Positions 1 through 9,151 of a stretch of DNA of 64,000 nt are shown piece by piece. The notes under the pieces were generated by a model. The model did no database searches. It worked only from the letters and a program-made list of their open reading frames with translations, and was not told the DNA's origin. The number at the start of each line of letters is the position of its first letter. Positions within the stretch are counted from its first letter, which is position 1. The translations under genes were made by a program, and so were the position numbers. This DNA is from an uncultured Clostridia bacterium (GTDB lineage Bacteria > Bacillota > Clostridia > UBA1381), in the NCBI GenBank assembly GCA_944391225.1, contig CALXSS010000002.1:17414-81413 (forward strand). Reading direction: 5' to 3'.

Positions 1-273
1 GCTGTTGCAAAACTCAACGAGTTTGCAACAGACTTGGGGGCTTTAGAAAAATAGTGCAGAACGGACGAAACGAAGGGGCGCAGCCCCCTTGCCCGAAGGC
101 GTACGGGGGTACGTCGAGCGGTGAGTTTCGTTCGTAACATAAAGCGATCTTAATGCTGAAATTTTCATTTATGAAAATTTCCACCTTAAACTTGATAGCA
201 GTTATCCTTAAAAAATGGCTTATCTGCTTTGTTCTTTTCGCTTTATGTGGTCTGTGCATTTTGTTACAGCCCC
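1..273 (+). repeat. 273-bp dispersed palindromic repeat, copy 1
   Basis: This non-coding element occurs three times in the window: here, inverted at 9764-10034, and at 37356-37628. Its left end is a hairpin (CTGTTGCAAAACTC pairing with GAGTTTGCAACAG), and its right end reads, on the other strand, GGGGCTGTAGCAAAATGCAC. The two ends therefore form an imperfect terminal inverted repeat GCTGTWGCAAAA. An internal hairpin GAAATTTTCAT/ATGAAAATTTC lies at 158-181. The right end stops 3 bp before the stop codon of the neighbouring gene. The window begins exactly at the left end, so nothing can be said about its left flank. Open frames through it are artefacts of composition. Confidence 0.85.
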
Positions 274-276
274 TTT

Positions 277-1992
277 TTAGTGTTGAACTGTAGTACACTC
301 TGCAAAGGGGCGCATATTGCTGTCCCAAACAAACACCTTCACAGAGCGTGAGCTGCCCACATCAAAGCAGAGCTCTTGCTCCTCGCTGTTGATGCCATTC
401 CATGAAGAATAACCGATATCACTTGTGACGAATACCTGTATCTCGTCATCGGAGGATAGATAAGATGGTTTCAGATCAATATATACTTTGCCGTCAACGA
501 TATTGCTGACTGTAACTGACGTTTCTGCAGCCTCTATTGAGCCTCCGGCGGTTACCGGAGCGTTCCAGCTGCTTCCTGTAGGTTTTATTCCGTAATAAAC
601 AGTAGTTCCGTCGGAATAGCAAGAGTATATTGAGTTGCTATCATTTTCAGGGAGTGTAAATTCAGTTTTAATTTTCCCGCTGTTTATACTGTAGGAGTAT
701 ATACTTTTTGAACCGTTAAAATACAGCTTACCGTTCACAAAACCAAGCCCGGAGTATGATGAGGCATATGCTGCTGTGCTGTCGGCGTTTGTGAACCACT
801 TGTCTGAAAATGAATACAATTCATTTGTGTTTCCGTATAGGTCATACTCATACAGCACAGAGCTGCTGCTTTCTGTTGAGTATGAAACAAAATACCATTT
901 GCCGTTTAATATTATTATAGGAGATGCTGCGCTGCGCCAAGGGGATTGATCAAACTCGTTTCCGGTTTTGACAAACAGATCATCATAGTATACCGTATAG
1001 CCTCCGGACACAAATTCGTGAGAAGAACGGATTTTTTCGTCACTCAGCAAAAAATAATCCAAGCGGCAGCTTCCGTATCCGCGACTTAAGGTATCATCCC
1101 ATGCAACATCAATATGATACCATTTTTTTTCGCCGCCTGGTACTGATGAAACATTTACTATGTTCCACGCGTGATATTCGGAGGTGTAGCTGCCGTCTGT
1201 AGAGTAGCTTAATACAAATCCGGCGTCAATGCCTTCGTTCATTGCCACATAATTGAACAAGGTTGCAAAAGCAAGACACATTCCTTTTTTGTCACGGGCG
1301 AGCAGCATAGCGGTATTATGCCCTTGTGAACCGTTGTTGCTGTAATCTTCGAAAGAATAGTCATAGTTGATGTTCATATAATTGTGAATTGTCAAAAGCT
1401 TTTCAACATCTGTCATGCCGGGAGTCAAACGCCTCTCGATCTTGGCTATTTCCGAATCAAGAAAGCTAAGATTTTCTTCAATAACGGGACGAATGGCTTC
1501 CACCTTTTCGGGTACGATGTTCATGTCTTCGTCATAAATATCGAGCTGATATACTGGCGTAACGCCATATACAATATTTTCTTTTTTGTTTGAATATACA
1601 TAATATTGAAATGAACCGTTATCGTTAAGCAAATAATAAGACCGAGGTGAGCAGTAAACTAAATTTCTATAGATGTAATCTAATTCGCTGGGAGTCAGGT
1701 TATAATCATATAAGTCAATATAGTCTGAAAAGTTTTCTGTTTGAGTACGAAAATATGATATCAGTTCGGACATAGGGTCTGATGAAGACGGATCAACAGA
1801 TAGTACATCCGGGATACCTGTCAATGTTATGCTTTGATTAAGCTCCGTGCTGTCAATAAAATTCACTGTGTAATTTTTTTTGTGCTTAATGGAGATTTCG
1901 TTTGTGTCTTCGTACGCATGAGCGCTGACGGCGAAAACAAGCATAGAAATTGCCATGATCAAAAAATTAATTAATATTCTTTTTTTATTCAT
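277..1992 (-). CDS. Secreted transglutaminase-like protein (571 aa)
   Basis: Predicted exported protein with an N-terminal signal peptide (MNKKR followed by a hydrophobic stretch ending near SAHA). A transglutaminase/protease-like core shows Cys239 in KKGMCLAFA, His274 in YHAWN and Asp295 in WYHIDVAWDD, the usual catalytic triad. After the core comes a region rich in WYFVSYS- and LYEYD-like strands (about 350-480), then a C-terminal beta domain ending in FVWDSNMRPFA. That ending also occurs in the neighbour at 2404-4203. The chosen ATG at 1992 puts the signal peptide at the N terminus; the upstream in-frame extension is not signal-like. A consensus promoter lies at 2053-2081. Cross-linking or protease activity is possible, but the substrate is unknown. 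Confidence 0.8.
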   Translation of the reverse strand: MNKKRILINFLIMAISMLVFAVSAHAYEDTNEISIKHKKNYTVNFIDSTELNQSITLTGIPDVLSVDPSSSDPMSELISYFRTQTENFSDYIDLYDYNLTPSELDYIYRNLVYCSPRSYYLLNDNGSFQYYVYSNKKENIVYGVTPVYQLDIYDEDMNIVPEKVEAIRPVIEENLSFLDSEIAKIERRLTPGMTDVEKLLTIHNYMNINYDYSFEDYSNNGSQGHNTAMLLARDKKGMCLAFATLFNYVAMNEGIDAGFVLSYSTDGSYTSEYHAWNIVNVSSVPGGEKKWYHIDVAWDDTLSRGYGSCRLDYFLLSDEKIRSSHEFVSGGYTVYYDDLFVKTGNEFDQSPWRSAASPIIILNGKWYFVSYSTESSSSVLYEYDLYGNTNELYSFSDKWFTNADSTAAYASSYSGLGFVNGKLYFNGSKSIYSYSINSGKIKTEFTLPENDSNSIYSCYSDGTTVYYGIKPTGSSWNAPVTAGGSIEAAETSVTVSNIVDGKVYIDLKPSYLSSDDEIQVFVTSDIGYSSWNGINSEEQELCFDVGSSRSVKVFVWDSNMRPFAECTTVQH

Positions 1993-2052
1993 TTTTATCA
2001 CGCATTCTTTTTTTTGTGGGGTGTGGTGTATTTTTGCCCGACTTACAAGTGT

Positions 2053-2081
2053 ATTATATACGTTTATGCAGTAAATGTCAA
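2053..2081 (-). promoter_or_regulatory. Consensus sigma-A promoter for the 277-1992 gene
   Basis: On the minus strand TTGACA (2081-2076), a 17-bp spacer and TATAAT (2058-2053) match the consensus exactly. It sits about 60 bp upstream of the start at 1992. Confidence 0.8.
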
Positions 2082-2330
2082 GAGTTTTCGCAATATGAAA
2101 CAAAATATTATAGCTATTTTTTTGTGGCGCAAAATATCTTAACCATAACAGTTAATGAATAAAAGAACGCATATAATAAATATTTATACACGTATACGGA
2201 TTTAAAAATCCTACTAAATGATAAATGAGGTGTTGGAATCGTACTTATTTGCAAAATAGTAATATTACCCGTGGAAAAAAATTCGCGATTGAAAATATTT
2301 ATATTTATGAATATCAAGGGTAAGCAGCAG

Positions 2331-2374
2331 AGGGGCTTAAGGCAAAAAACATTAAAGTTTTGCCATAAGCCCCT
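2331..2374 (-). terminator. Long hairpin downstream of the 2404-4203 gene
   Basis: A 17-bp stem with one mismatch (AGGGGCTTAAGGCAAAA against TTTTGCCATAAGCCCCT) with a 10-nt loop lies 30 bp after the stop codon. No U-tract follows on the minus strand, so it may terminate poorly or protect the 3' end of the transcript. The rest of 1993-2403 is AT-rich and shows nothing else beyond the promoter at 2053-2081. Confidence 0.6.
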
Positions 2375-2403
2375 CGGGATTTGTGCAAAGAGTATTAAAA
2401 TTA

Positions 2404-4203
2404 CTAGTTGTAGTCGTGGTAATTGCCGTTTAGATAGTAGTAGGTTGTATACGGCTTCATATTATCATCCCAGAAAAATAGCTCAAGATCGTTTGGGTTG
2501 TTAACGGGTATTTGTACATGCTGTTTATTTATGATCGTTCCGTTCCACACCTTGTAACTGCCACCATCGCGTATTAGGAAATTGATGTTATGAGGATCTT
2601 CACCTGAGGAATCGGTTGCAAATCTTATATGCAGTATACCGTCAGTTACTCTTGATTCGGAGATCGCGAAATCGGTAAGCTTTATTTCGCCACCCTCCAC
2701 TATATTTTTGTAGGCATCAGGACCGGATTTCGCAACGCCGTAATGCAGCGAGGTTCCGCTTATATAGCAAGAGTATACGGCATAGCCCTGTTGAGTTTCT
2801 ATAGGAGTCTTTTCAGACAGCTTACCGGTATGCAGGTTGTAGGCATACAGTGTTTTAGGACCGTTAAAGCACAGCCAGCCGTTGATGCAGCCCAAGCCTG
2901 TATATGTATTATCAAATGCCGTATTGCCGTCAGGATCAGCATACCAGCGTTCTTTGTAAGAGAATAACTCAGTATAACGTGAAGAATCAGTCTTTGTAGG
3001 GTCGTACTCATACAATGTGGACGGCTCGTTGTCGCCTGAAAGGTGCTTTATGAAATACCATTTATAAGCAAAAGGAACGAGCGGTGATGCAGAATCGTGC
3101 CAAAGCTCATTGTCAAAGCAGGTTCCGGTCTCTACTTCTATATCGCCATAAGTGATAGTGCTGTTGCCAACGACTATGTTATCATGTGATACGCGCATTG
3201 CAGCGTCGCTCAATAAGAAATATTTCATGTTGGTAACGCCAAAACCATCATTGAGAGTATCATCCCATGTCGAATCAAGATGATACCAGTACGGCTCCAT
3301 ATCAGCTGTATATGATCTTGCCTCAACAAGATTCCACATATGATATGGTGCTCCGTTTTGGTCATAGCTTGTTACAAAGGCAGTTTTTAGACCTGACTGC
3401 ATGGCGAGGTAGTTCATGAACATAGCATAAGCCTGACACATACCTGTTCTGTTTTTCAGAAGATAAACAAGCGAATTGCCCGTTCTTTCCTCCTGAGGTT
3501 TGGAATATTCGTCATATGCGTATTTAAAGTTAAAATTGATGTAGTTGTGGAACTGTATAAGCTTTTCTGCATCAGTCATGCTTGCGCTTACATACCAGAA
3601 CACCTGCTTCACCTCGTTATCGATCATCTGCCAGGTTTCCTCTATTTCAGGCATGACGGCATTGAGCTTGGCAGGATCTATGCTGTAGCCGTCCTCATCG
3701 GATATTATATCTATTTGATATTCGGGATAGATATAAGTAACATATTCTCCTTTTTTATCAGATACATAACTATAAAAATAGGTGCCGTTATCCTTCATAA
3801 GATAGTAGGACTTTGGCGATGAGAGAATAAGTGTTGAGTATACATCATCTATATCTGAAACCGGTATCTTGAATTTGGTAACGTCGATACCTGAATATTC
3901 AAATGATGTAGTCTGCTCCTGAAAGCTTTCAAGCAGAGACGGTGTGATCTCATAGCTCATTAATGATACTCCACCGTCAGAGGTTACGTTTTCAGTAAAA
4001 AGCACAGTGGCGTCTGATTTGCTGCCTTCGTACAGTTCGCCCTCGAGGCTTTCCGGATCGTGAACTGAGATAAGCTCTGATCCTGCTGATATTTCATTTG
4101 TGTTGCCGGGCTCTGATTCAGCGGCAATTGAGATGGGTGAAGCAAAGACGGAGGTGCAGAGCAGGCAAGCCAATGCGCCGTATAATTTTGCATTGATTTT
4201 CAT
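2404..4203 (-). CDS. Secreted transglutaminase-like protein (599 aa)
   Basis: Paralogue of the neighbour at 277-1992 with the same architecture: signal peptide (MKINAKLYGALACLLCTSVFA), a linker, a transglutaminase-like core with Cys256 in RTGMCQAYA, His288 in YHMWN and Asp310 in YHLDSTWDD, a beta-strand region with a WYFIKH-type motif, and a C-terminal domain ending LFFWDDNMKPYTT. The ATG has an AAGGAG site 9 bp upstream. It has its own consensus promoter at 4335-4363 and a downstream hairpin, so it is probably transcribed alone. The pair likely arose by duplication. No LPXTG motif is visible. Confidence 0.82.
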   Translation of the reverse strand: MKINAKLYGALACLLCTSVFASPISIAAESEPGNTNEISAGSELISVHDPESLEGELYEGSKSDATVLFTENVTSDGGVSLMSYEITPSLLESFQEQTTSFEYSGIDVTKFKIPVSDIDDVYSTLILSSPKSYYLMKDNGTYFYSYVSDKKGEYVTYIYPEYQIDIISDEDGYSIDPAKLNAVMPEIEETWQMIDNEVKQVFWYVSASMTDAEKLIQFHNYINFNFKYAYDEYSKPQEERTGNSLVYLLKNRTGMCQAYAMFMNYLAMQSGLKTAFVTSYDQNGAPYHMWNLVEARSYTADMEPYWYHLDSTWDDTLNDGFGVTNMKYFLLSDAAMRVSHDNIVVGNSTITYGDIEVETGTCFDNELWHDSASPLVPFAYKWYFIKHLSGDNEPSTLYEYDPTKTDSSRYTELFSYKERWYADPDGNTAFDNTYTGLGCINGWLCFNGPKTLYAYNLHTGKLSEKTPIETQQGYAVYSCYISGTSLHYGVAKSGPDAYKNIVEGGEIKLTDFAISESRVTDGILHIRFATDSSGEDPHNINFLIRDGGSYKVWNGTIINKQHVQIPVNNPNDLELFFWDDNMKPYTTYYYLNGNYHDYN

Positions 4204-4334
4204 TTGTGTATCACTCCTTGATCTGTTATCAGCCGCGCTCTGAAGACACGCAAGTCTGATCTGTTTTATATTTATAGATAAATATATTATGTAGATACTT
4301 GTTATAGTTCATAAATAATTCATACTATAGTAAT

Positions 4335-4363
4335 ATTATATACAAAATATAGCTTGTTGTCAA
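4335..4363 (-). promoter_or_regulatory. Consensus promoter for the 2404-4203 gene
   Basis: Minus-strand TTGACA (4363-4358), 17-bp spacer and TATAAT (4340-4335). It lies about 130 bp upstream of the start codon, leaving a long AT-rich leader with no obvious structure. Confidence 0.8.
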
Positions 4364-4424
4364 TAATAATTACTATACAAAAAACATATAAAAACATACA
4401 AAACATATAGGAAATATATATATA

Positions 4425-4458
4425 AAAGAAGATATGCACAGATGCGCGTGTCTTCTTT
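4425..4458 (-). terminator. Terminator after the 4493-5695 gene
   Basis: AAAGAAGA at 4425-4432 pairs with TCTTCTTT at 4451-4458, with further pairing inside (GCGCA/TGC). On the minus strand the hairpin is followed by a T-rich run. Confidence 0.65.
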
Positions 4459-4492
4459 ATTTAAGGCTAAAACCAATTTTGGTGTTGTATTG

Positions 4493-5695
4493 TTATCTTC
4501 TTGTATATTCAAGTATTTTGTGGTTTGTTGAGAAGAACCTCAGGTTAGCGTCGAAATACAGGTGAGAGGTTTCACCTTCGTTTTCCCACTGGGAGTTTCT
4601 TATTTTGTTGCCCGAATCCCATGTGGTGTCTACTATAACCCATCTGCTGTCGAGATATACCTCGTTCCATGCGTGGTTAGCCTCTGTGGTATTTATATTA
4701 GAGTCGTTCCACTCGCTGTCGCTCGTTTCAAATACTCCGAGCGCATAGCCTGTAACCACATTGCAAGGAATGGAAAGCGAGCGGCACATTGCCGCGTACA
4801 GGTTGGCATAACCAAGGCATACGGCGCGTTTTTCTGCGAGCACGTCTGAAGCCACATATGGAGCGTTGTTGAAGTCTCCCGAGATGCTGTCGCTGTCGTA
4901 ATATATATTATCACAGATCCAGTCGTGTATTGCAAGAGCTTTATCGTAGTCGGTAGAACAACCCTCTGTTACGGAGGCGGCAAGCTCTGATACACTGCTT
5001 TCGTCTGAGCATATTGCATATGTGTTTTTCAACGCCGAGCTGATGGATTTATTTTTTTCGTATTCAGTTACGTTGTGGTCGTAGACAGGGGAGAGCGAAA
5101 CGCTCCAGCTGCCGGTTTCGTTAGGTTCAAGATAAATGTAATTATAGACCTTACTTGAAAATTCGCCGAACTGCTCAGGGCCGGTAAAGAGTGCGAATTG
5201 ATATGTGCCGTCGGGAATATCCATTATTTTTCTGAATTTTCCCTCTGAATCAGCGGCTCCTGTGTATTGCTTTATCAGTTCTCCGTTTTCGTCCTGGAAT
5301 CTGTATACAAGGTACTTATCGTTAGCGCTGTCTGATATACCATATACGTCAAGCTCATTGTTCTCGTTTATTGCTACAGAAATATTTTGTTTCTGATAGA
5401 AGTTGAGCATCGTATCGCTCGAATAATATATATTGGAAGCTATATCATCAGGATCTATCGGTAGCTCAGTGTTGCGTATTTTTGCAAGCATCTCCGAGGG
5501 CGTGGGGATATGCGATATTGCTTCATTTACATCGTCAGAAAGCTCTGATATATAATCCGCTATCTGAGGATAATTTTCCTCAAGAAAGGGAATATTTTTA
5601 CTTATGTCTTTGAAAAAACGCGTTTTGGCGTTCACAAAGACGGCAGCGATCATTATGATAATCAATGTGACGAATAGTCTTTTTACATGTTTCAT
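4493..5695 (-). CDS. Secreted or membrane-anchored transglutaminase-like protein (400 aa)
   Basis: The N terminus MKHVKRLFVTLIIIMIAAVF is a signal peptide or uncleaved anchor. The C-terminal half is a transglutaminase core with HDWICDNIYYD, Cys293 in KRAVCLGYANLY, His341 in NHAWNEVY and Asp356 in RWVIVDTTWD, so the catalytic triad is complete. This core is closer to the classic cytokinesis/protease-like transglutaminases than the two paralogues downstream and lacks their C-terminal domain. A GGTGAG site precedes the ATG. The gene follows the tRNA cluster on the same strand and no separate promoter is obvious. The function is unknown. Confidence 0.8.
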   Translation of the reverse strand: MKHVKRLFVTLIIIMIAAVFVNAKTRFFKDISKNIPFLEENYPQIADYISELSDDVNEAISHIPTPSEMLAKIRNTELPIDPDDIASNIYYSSDTMLNFYQKQNISVAINENNELDVYGISDSANDKYLVYRFQDENGELIKQYTGAADSEGKFRKIMDIPDGTYQFALFTGPEQFGEFSSKVYNYIYLEPNETGSWSVSLSPVYDHNVTEYEKNKSISSALKNTYAICSDESSVSELAASVTEGCSTDYDKALAIHDWICDNIYYDSDSISGDFNNAPYVASDVLAEKRAVCLGYANLYAAMCRSLSIPCNVVTGYALGVFETSDSEWNDSNINTTEANHAWNEVYLDSRWVIVDTTWDSGNKIRNSQWENEGETSHLYFDANLRFFSTNHKILEYTRR

Positions 5696-5730
5696 ATTAT
5701 CTCACCGTCATAATAAAAATTTATTAATAA

Positions 5731-5770
5731 AAAAGTGCCACGACCTAACTTCCTTAAGCCGCAGCACTTT
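5731..5770 (-). terminator. Terminator of the tRNA cluster
   Basis: AAGTGC at 5733-5738 pairs with GCACTT at 5764-5769, followed on the minus strand by TTTTTTATT. It lies 3 bp beyond the CCA end of tRNA-Cys. Confidence 0.75.
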
Positions 5771-5772
5771 AT

Positions 5773-5847
<75 letters not shown>

Positions 5848-5855
5848 GTCTGAAA

Positions 5856-5884
5856 ACAAAAGACGCTTTTAAGCGTCTTTTGTT
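5856..5884 (-). terminator. Terminator-like hairpin inside the tRNA array
   Basis: A near-perfect palindrome ACAAAAGACGCTT/AAGCGTCTTTTTGT lies between tRNA-Gly and tRNA-Cys. It would form a stem flanked by A and T runs and may reduce read-through into tRNA-Cys, or serve as a processing site. Confidence 0.6.
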
Positions 5885-5887
5885 GAT

Positions 5888-5961
5888 GGAGCGGAAGACG
5901 AGATTCGAACTCGCGACGTTCACCTTGGCAAGGTGACGCTCTACCACTGAGCCACTCCCGC
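5888..5961 (-). tRNA. tRNA-Gly (GCC)
   Basis: Acceptor GCGGGAG, anticodon loop TTGCCAA giving GCC, T-loop TTCGAAT and an encoded CCA at 5888-5890. Confidence 0.95.
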
Positions 5962-5964
5962 GTA

Positions 5965-6040
5965 TGGTGCTTCCGGGTGGAATCGAACCGCCGACACAGG
6001 GATTTTCAGTCCCTTGCTCTACCGACTGAGCTACAGAAGC
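5965..6040 (-). tRNA. tRNA-Phe (GAA)
   Basis: Acceptor GCTTCTG, anticodon loop CTGAAAA giving GAA, T-loop TTCGATT and an encoded CCA at 5965-5967. Only 3 bp separate it from tRNA-Gly. Confidence 0.95.
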
Positions 6041-6043
6041 ATT

Positions 6044-6120
6044 TGGCGATCCGGATGAGGCTCGAACTCACGACCTCTAGCGTGACAGGCTAGCGTTCTA
6101 ACCAACTGAACTACCGGACC
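6044..6120 (-). tRNA. tRNA-Asp (GTC)
   Basis: Acceptor GGTCCGG, anticodon loop CTGTCAC giving GTC, T-loop TTCGAGC and an encoded CCA at 6044-6046. Confidence 0.95.
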
Positions 6121-6141
6121 GTATCATGAGAGACACAAGTT

Positions 6142-6217
6142 TGGTGGGAGTTACAGGGCTCGAACCTGTGACCCTCTGCTTGTAAGGCAGATGCTCTCCC
6201 AGCTGAGCTAAACTCCC
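6142..6217 (-). tRNA. tRNA-Val (TAC)
   Basis: Acceptor GGGAGTT, anticodon loop CTTACAA giving TAC, T-loop TTCGAGC and an encoded CCA at 6142-6144. It is the first gene of the array, about 30 bp downstream of a consensus promoter. Confidence 0.95.
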
Positions 6218-6248
6218 GAATGTCTTGTATCTCTCAACGACAAAAACA

Positions 6249-6277
6249 ATTATAGCAAAGAGAAGGCGATTTGTCAA
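6249..6277 (-). promoter_or_regulatory. Consensus promoter of the tRNA array
   Basis: Minus-strand TTGACA (6277-6272), 17-bp spacer and TATAAT (6254-6249), a perfect match to the housekeeping consensus, as expected for stable RNA genes. Confidence 0.85.
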
Positions 6278-6353
6278 CACTTTTTTTAAAAAAATTTTCA
6301 GAATGTTAAAAGTGCACAACTCATATCAATATTATATGGCTTTTGAATGTAAA

Positions 6354-8927
6354 TTATGACCTATTTTTCTTTAATTTTTCAGTAAAAGCCTTTTGTAACT
6401 CCACTAATATCAGCGGCAGCAGTGAAAGTATGGCGCATATTGCAAGGCATGATCCGTTGAGCGGAACAACATTAAATAGAGTTGCTGCCGGAGGGAACAT
6501 AATAACGGCAAGCTGGGCAGCAGTGCCGAGGATAAAGGATACAGCGAGATATTTATTCTTCAGCAGTCCGGCCTTGATAACAGAGCCGTCGCTGCGCATA
6601 TTGAATGCGTGAACAAGCTGTGAAACGCTAAGCACAAAGAAAGCCATTGTCCTTGCCGTTGCTGTGCTGCCTGTAAAGTACAGGCCTGCGCTGTGAGCGA
6701 GCAGAGAGAGCGCGCCTATCATAAGCCCCTCAAATGCGATAGATGCCCATAATCCGCCTGAGAATATGCCCTTTTTGGGGTCAAGAGGCTTTCTTGTCAT
6801 TATATCATCGGCAGCGGGATCAAGCCCGAGCGCGATAGCGGGGAACGAATCTGTTACGAGATTGACCCAGAGCAGCTCTATAGCGGTAAGCGGGGAGGAA
6901 TAGCCGAATATCAGTCCGAACAGGACAGTTAATATTTCGCCGATATTGCTTGAAAGCAGAAATTTTACAGATTTCTTTATGTTGTCATAGATCGCTCTTC
7001 CCTCGCGGACAGCGTAGACTATTGTTGCGAAGTTATCATCTGTCAGTATCATGTCAGAGGCGGATTTAGCCACATCAGTTCCTGTTATTCCCATGCTGCA
7101 CCCTATATCTGCGCCGGAGAGCGCGGGTGCGTCATTAACTCCGTCTCCTGTCATCGCCACTATCTCGCCGTTTTTTTGCAGCGCGCGCACTATCCGCGAT
7201 TTGTGGTGAGGAGTGACGCGGGCGAAAACGTTTGTTTCTTTAACACATCCGCAAAGCGTATCGTCATCCATCGCGTCAAGCTCTGCTCCGGTAACGGCTC
7301 TGCCGTGACTGTTAGTTATACCTGTCATGCGAGCTATAGCAAGAGCGGTGTTTGCATGGTCGCCTGTTATCATTATAGTCCGTATGCCGGCGGAGCGGCA
7401 AAGCTTGACGGCTTCCTCTGCCTCAGGGCGCGGAGGGTCTGATATGCCTATAAGACCGGTATATGTAAGGTCGTATTCGCGTATCTCTCTCGAGCTTTTA
7501 TCTGTGCGGAAAGCGCAGGCTATAACGCGCAGAGCGCTGTCAGTCATCTGCTCGTTTGCCGCAAGAATCTTATCCTTAAGCTGTTTTGTAAGCGGAACGG
7601 CGCGCGTGCCGTTCCAGTACGAGCTGCACAGCGGCAGCACGAACTCAAGAGCGCCCTTTACGATGGTTCTATTGCCGTCTTTGCCTGAGCAGAGCACTGT
7701 CATTCGCTTTCTTGCTGAATCAAACGGCACAGAAGCGATGCGCGGATATATTTTTTTGTACTCGTCAAAGCTGAGACCGCGTTTTTTTGCCGCATCTGTA
7801 ATTGCCGCATCGGTGGGGTTGACATATTCTCCGGTATCCGAACAAAGGGAGCAAAGCTCAAAAAGAAGTCTGTCATCACGAGTTCTGATGTCAGCGGTTT
7901 TCATTTTGTTTTGAGTAAGCGTTCCTGTTTTGTCAGAGCATATAACTGTTGCGCAGCCGAGTGTTTCAACTGACGGCAGATTGCGTATTATGGCGTTGTG
8001 CTTAGACATGCGCATTATGCCGAGCGCGAGCATTATAGTGACTATTGCCGGCAGACCCTCTGGAATTGCCGCGACTGCAAGTGATACTGATGTCATGAAC
8101 ATCTCAAAGGGCGGTATATGCTTTATCATGCCTATTATAAATATTATGCCGCAAATAAAAAGAGCCGTGACGCCAAGAGCTTTGCCTGTATCTGCGAGCC
8201 GTTTCTGCAAAGGTGTCGGGGCTGGCTCAGCATCTATCAGCAGCGAAGCTATTTTTCCTACCTCTGTATCCATTCCTGTGCGCACCACCAGCGCGTATGC
8301 GCTGCCGCCTGTAATGTGAGTCGATGCCATGACCATATTTTTCATGTCTCCGACAGCGGTAAGTGAGTCAAGCAGTATGTCGGCGTCCTTTGTGACGGGG
8401 TGAGCCTCGCCGGTCAGGGAGGACTCGTCAGCAGCGAGCTGTTCTGAGGATATAAGACGGCAGTCGGCGCAGACCATATCTCCTGCCTTTAGACGAATAA
8501 CGTCCCCGGGAACTATTTCCTCCGAATTGATCTTATATTCCTTTCCACTGCGAATTACAAGCGAATGCGGTGAGGAAAGCTTTTTAAGAGCCTCGAGTGA
8601 GTGCTCTGCGCGCATCTCCTGTATCACGCCTAAAAGAGCGTTCATAGTTACAATTGCGAGTATGATAAGCGATTCAGTAATATCTGCGTCTCCTGCCATA
8701 AGCGAGGTTATATATGATACCGCTGCTGCGCCAAGGAGAATAATTATCATAAAATCATTGAACTGTCCGGCAAAGCGCTTTATAAAGGATTTTTTCTTTT
8801 TGTCTTTGATCCTGTTTTTACCGTATTCAAGCAGCCTGTGACTTGCCTCTCGCTCATCAAGCCCGCTATGGATATCTGTTTTAAGCATGTGCGCCGCCGA
8901 TTCTGCGGTTATTTCGTGATATTCCAT
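6354..8927 (-). CDS. P-type Ca2+-transporting ATPase
   Basis: P2-type cation ATPase of 857 residues that should expel Ca2+ or a similar divalent cation across the membrane at the cost of ATP. Visible motifs are the actuator TGEAHPV, the membrane motif PEGLP typical of the SERCA/PMCA branch, the phosphorylation site Asp332 in CSDKTGTLT, TGDHANTA, and the hinge MTGDGVNDAPAL. N- and C-terminal hydrophobic helices are in the expected order. The ATG at 8927 is chosen because AGGAGGG lies 6 bp upstream; a longer in-frame start has no such site. Monocistronic. Ca2+ is the likely substrate by family; Mn2+ is possible. Confidence 0.92.
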   Translation of the reverse strand: MEYHEITAESAAHMLKTDIHSGLDEREASHRLLEYGKNRIKDKKKKSFIKRFAGQFNDFMIIILLGAAAVSYITSLMAGDADITESLIILAIVTMNALLGVIQEMRAEHSLEALKKLSSPHSLVIRSGKEYKINSEEIVPGDVIRLKAGDMVCADCRLISSEQLAADESSLTGEAHPVTKDADILLDSLTAVGDMKNMVMASTHITGGSAYALVVRTGMDTEVGKIASLLIDAEPAPTPLQKRLADTGKALGVTALFICGIIFIIGMIKHIPPFEMFMTSVSLAVAAIPEGLPAIVTIMLALGIMRMSKHNAIIRNLPSVETLGCATVICSDKTGTLTQNKMKTADIRTRDDRLLFELCSLCSDTGEYVNPTDAAITDAAKKRGLSFDEYKKIYPRIASVPFDSARKRMTVLCSGKDGNRTIVKGALEFVLPLCSSYWNGTRAVPLTKQLKDKILAANEQMTDSALRVIACAFRTDKSSREIREYDLTYTGLIGISDPPRPEAEEAVKLCRSAGIRTIMITGDHANTALAIARMTGITNSHGRAVTGAELDAMDDDTLCGCVKETNVFARVTPHHKSRIVRALQKNGEIVAMTGDGVNDAPALSGADIGCSMGITGTDVAKSASDMILTDDNFATIVYAVREGRAIYDNIKKSVKFLLSSNIGEILTVLFGLIFGYSSPLTAIELLWVNLVTDSFPAIALGLDPAADDIMTRKPLDPKKGIFSGGLWASIAFEGLMIGALSLLAHSAGLYFTGSTATARTMAFFVLSVSQLVHAFNMRSDGSVIKAGLLKNKYLAVSFILGTAAQLAVIMFPPAATLFNVVPLNGSCLAICAILSLLPLILVELQKAFTEKLKKNRS

Positions 8928-9053
8928 ATGTATCCCTCCTGTGTTATCAACTATGTCGCTTGAGCTGTGGTCTTTACGCACAGTTATTTGTACATGGATA
9001 TGTGCAAAACGCTGAAATTATAACATTCGCACGACCTTTTAAGAAAAAATGTT

Positions 9054-9082
9054 TTGTGTCCCGCAGTAATTTATGATATACT
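9054..9082 (+). promoter_or_regulatory. Possible promoter for the RAYT-like gene
   Basis: TTGTGT (9054-9059), a 17-bp spacer and TATACT (9077-9082), about 70 bp ahead of the ATG at 9152. A moderate match only. Confidence 0.5.
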
Positions 9083-9151
9083 TATATAGAGGTATGCAGG
9101 CGACATGAAATTAAAGGCAGTGATATGAATATTGATTGGGGAGGGATCAGA

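Noticed and set aside
14..328. Open frame of about 104 codons on the minus strand across repeat copy 1 (and a similar one at 37369-37737)
   Set aside because: It translates the palindromic repeat itself. The same peptide appears wherever the repeat lies, it has no ribosome binding site, and it runs into unrelated flanks.
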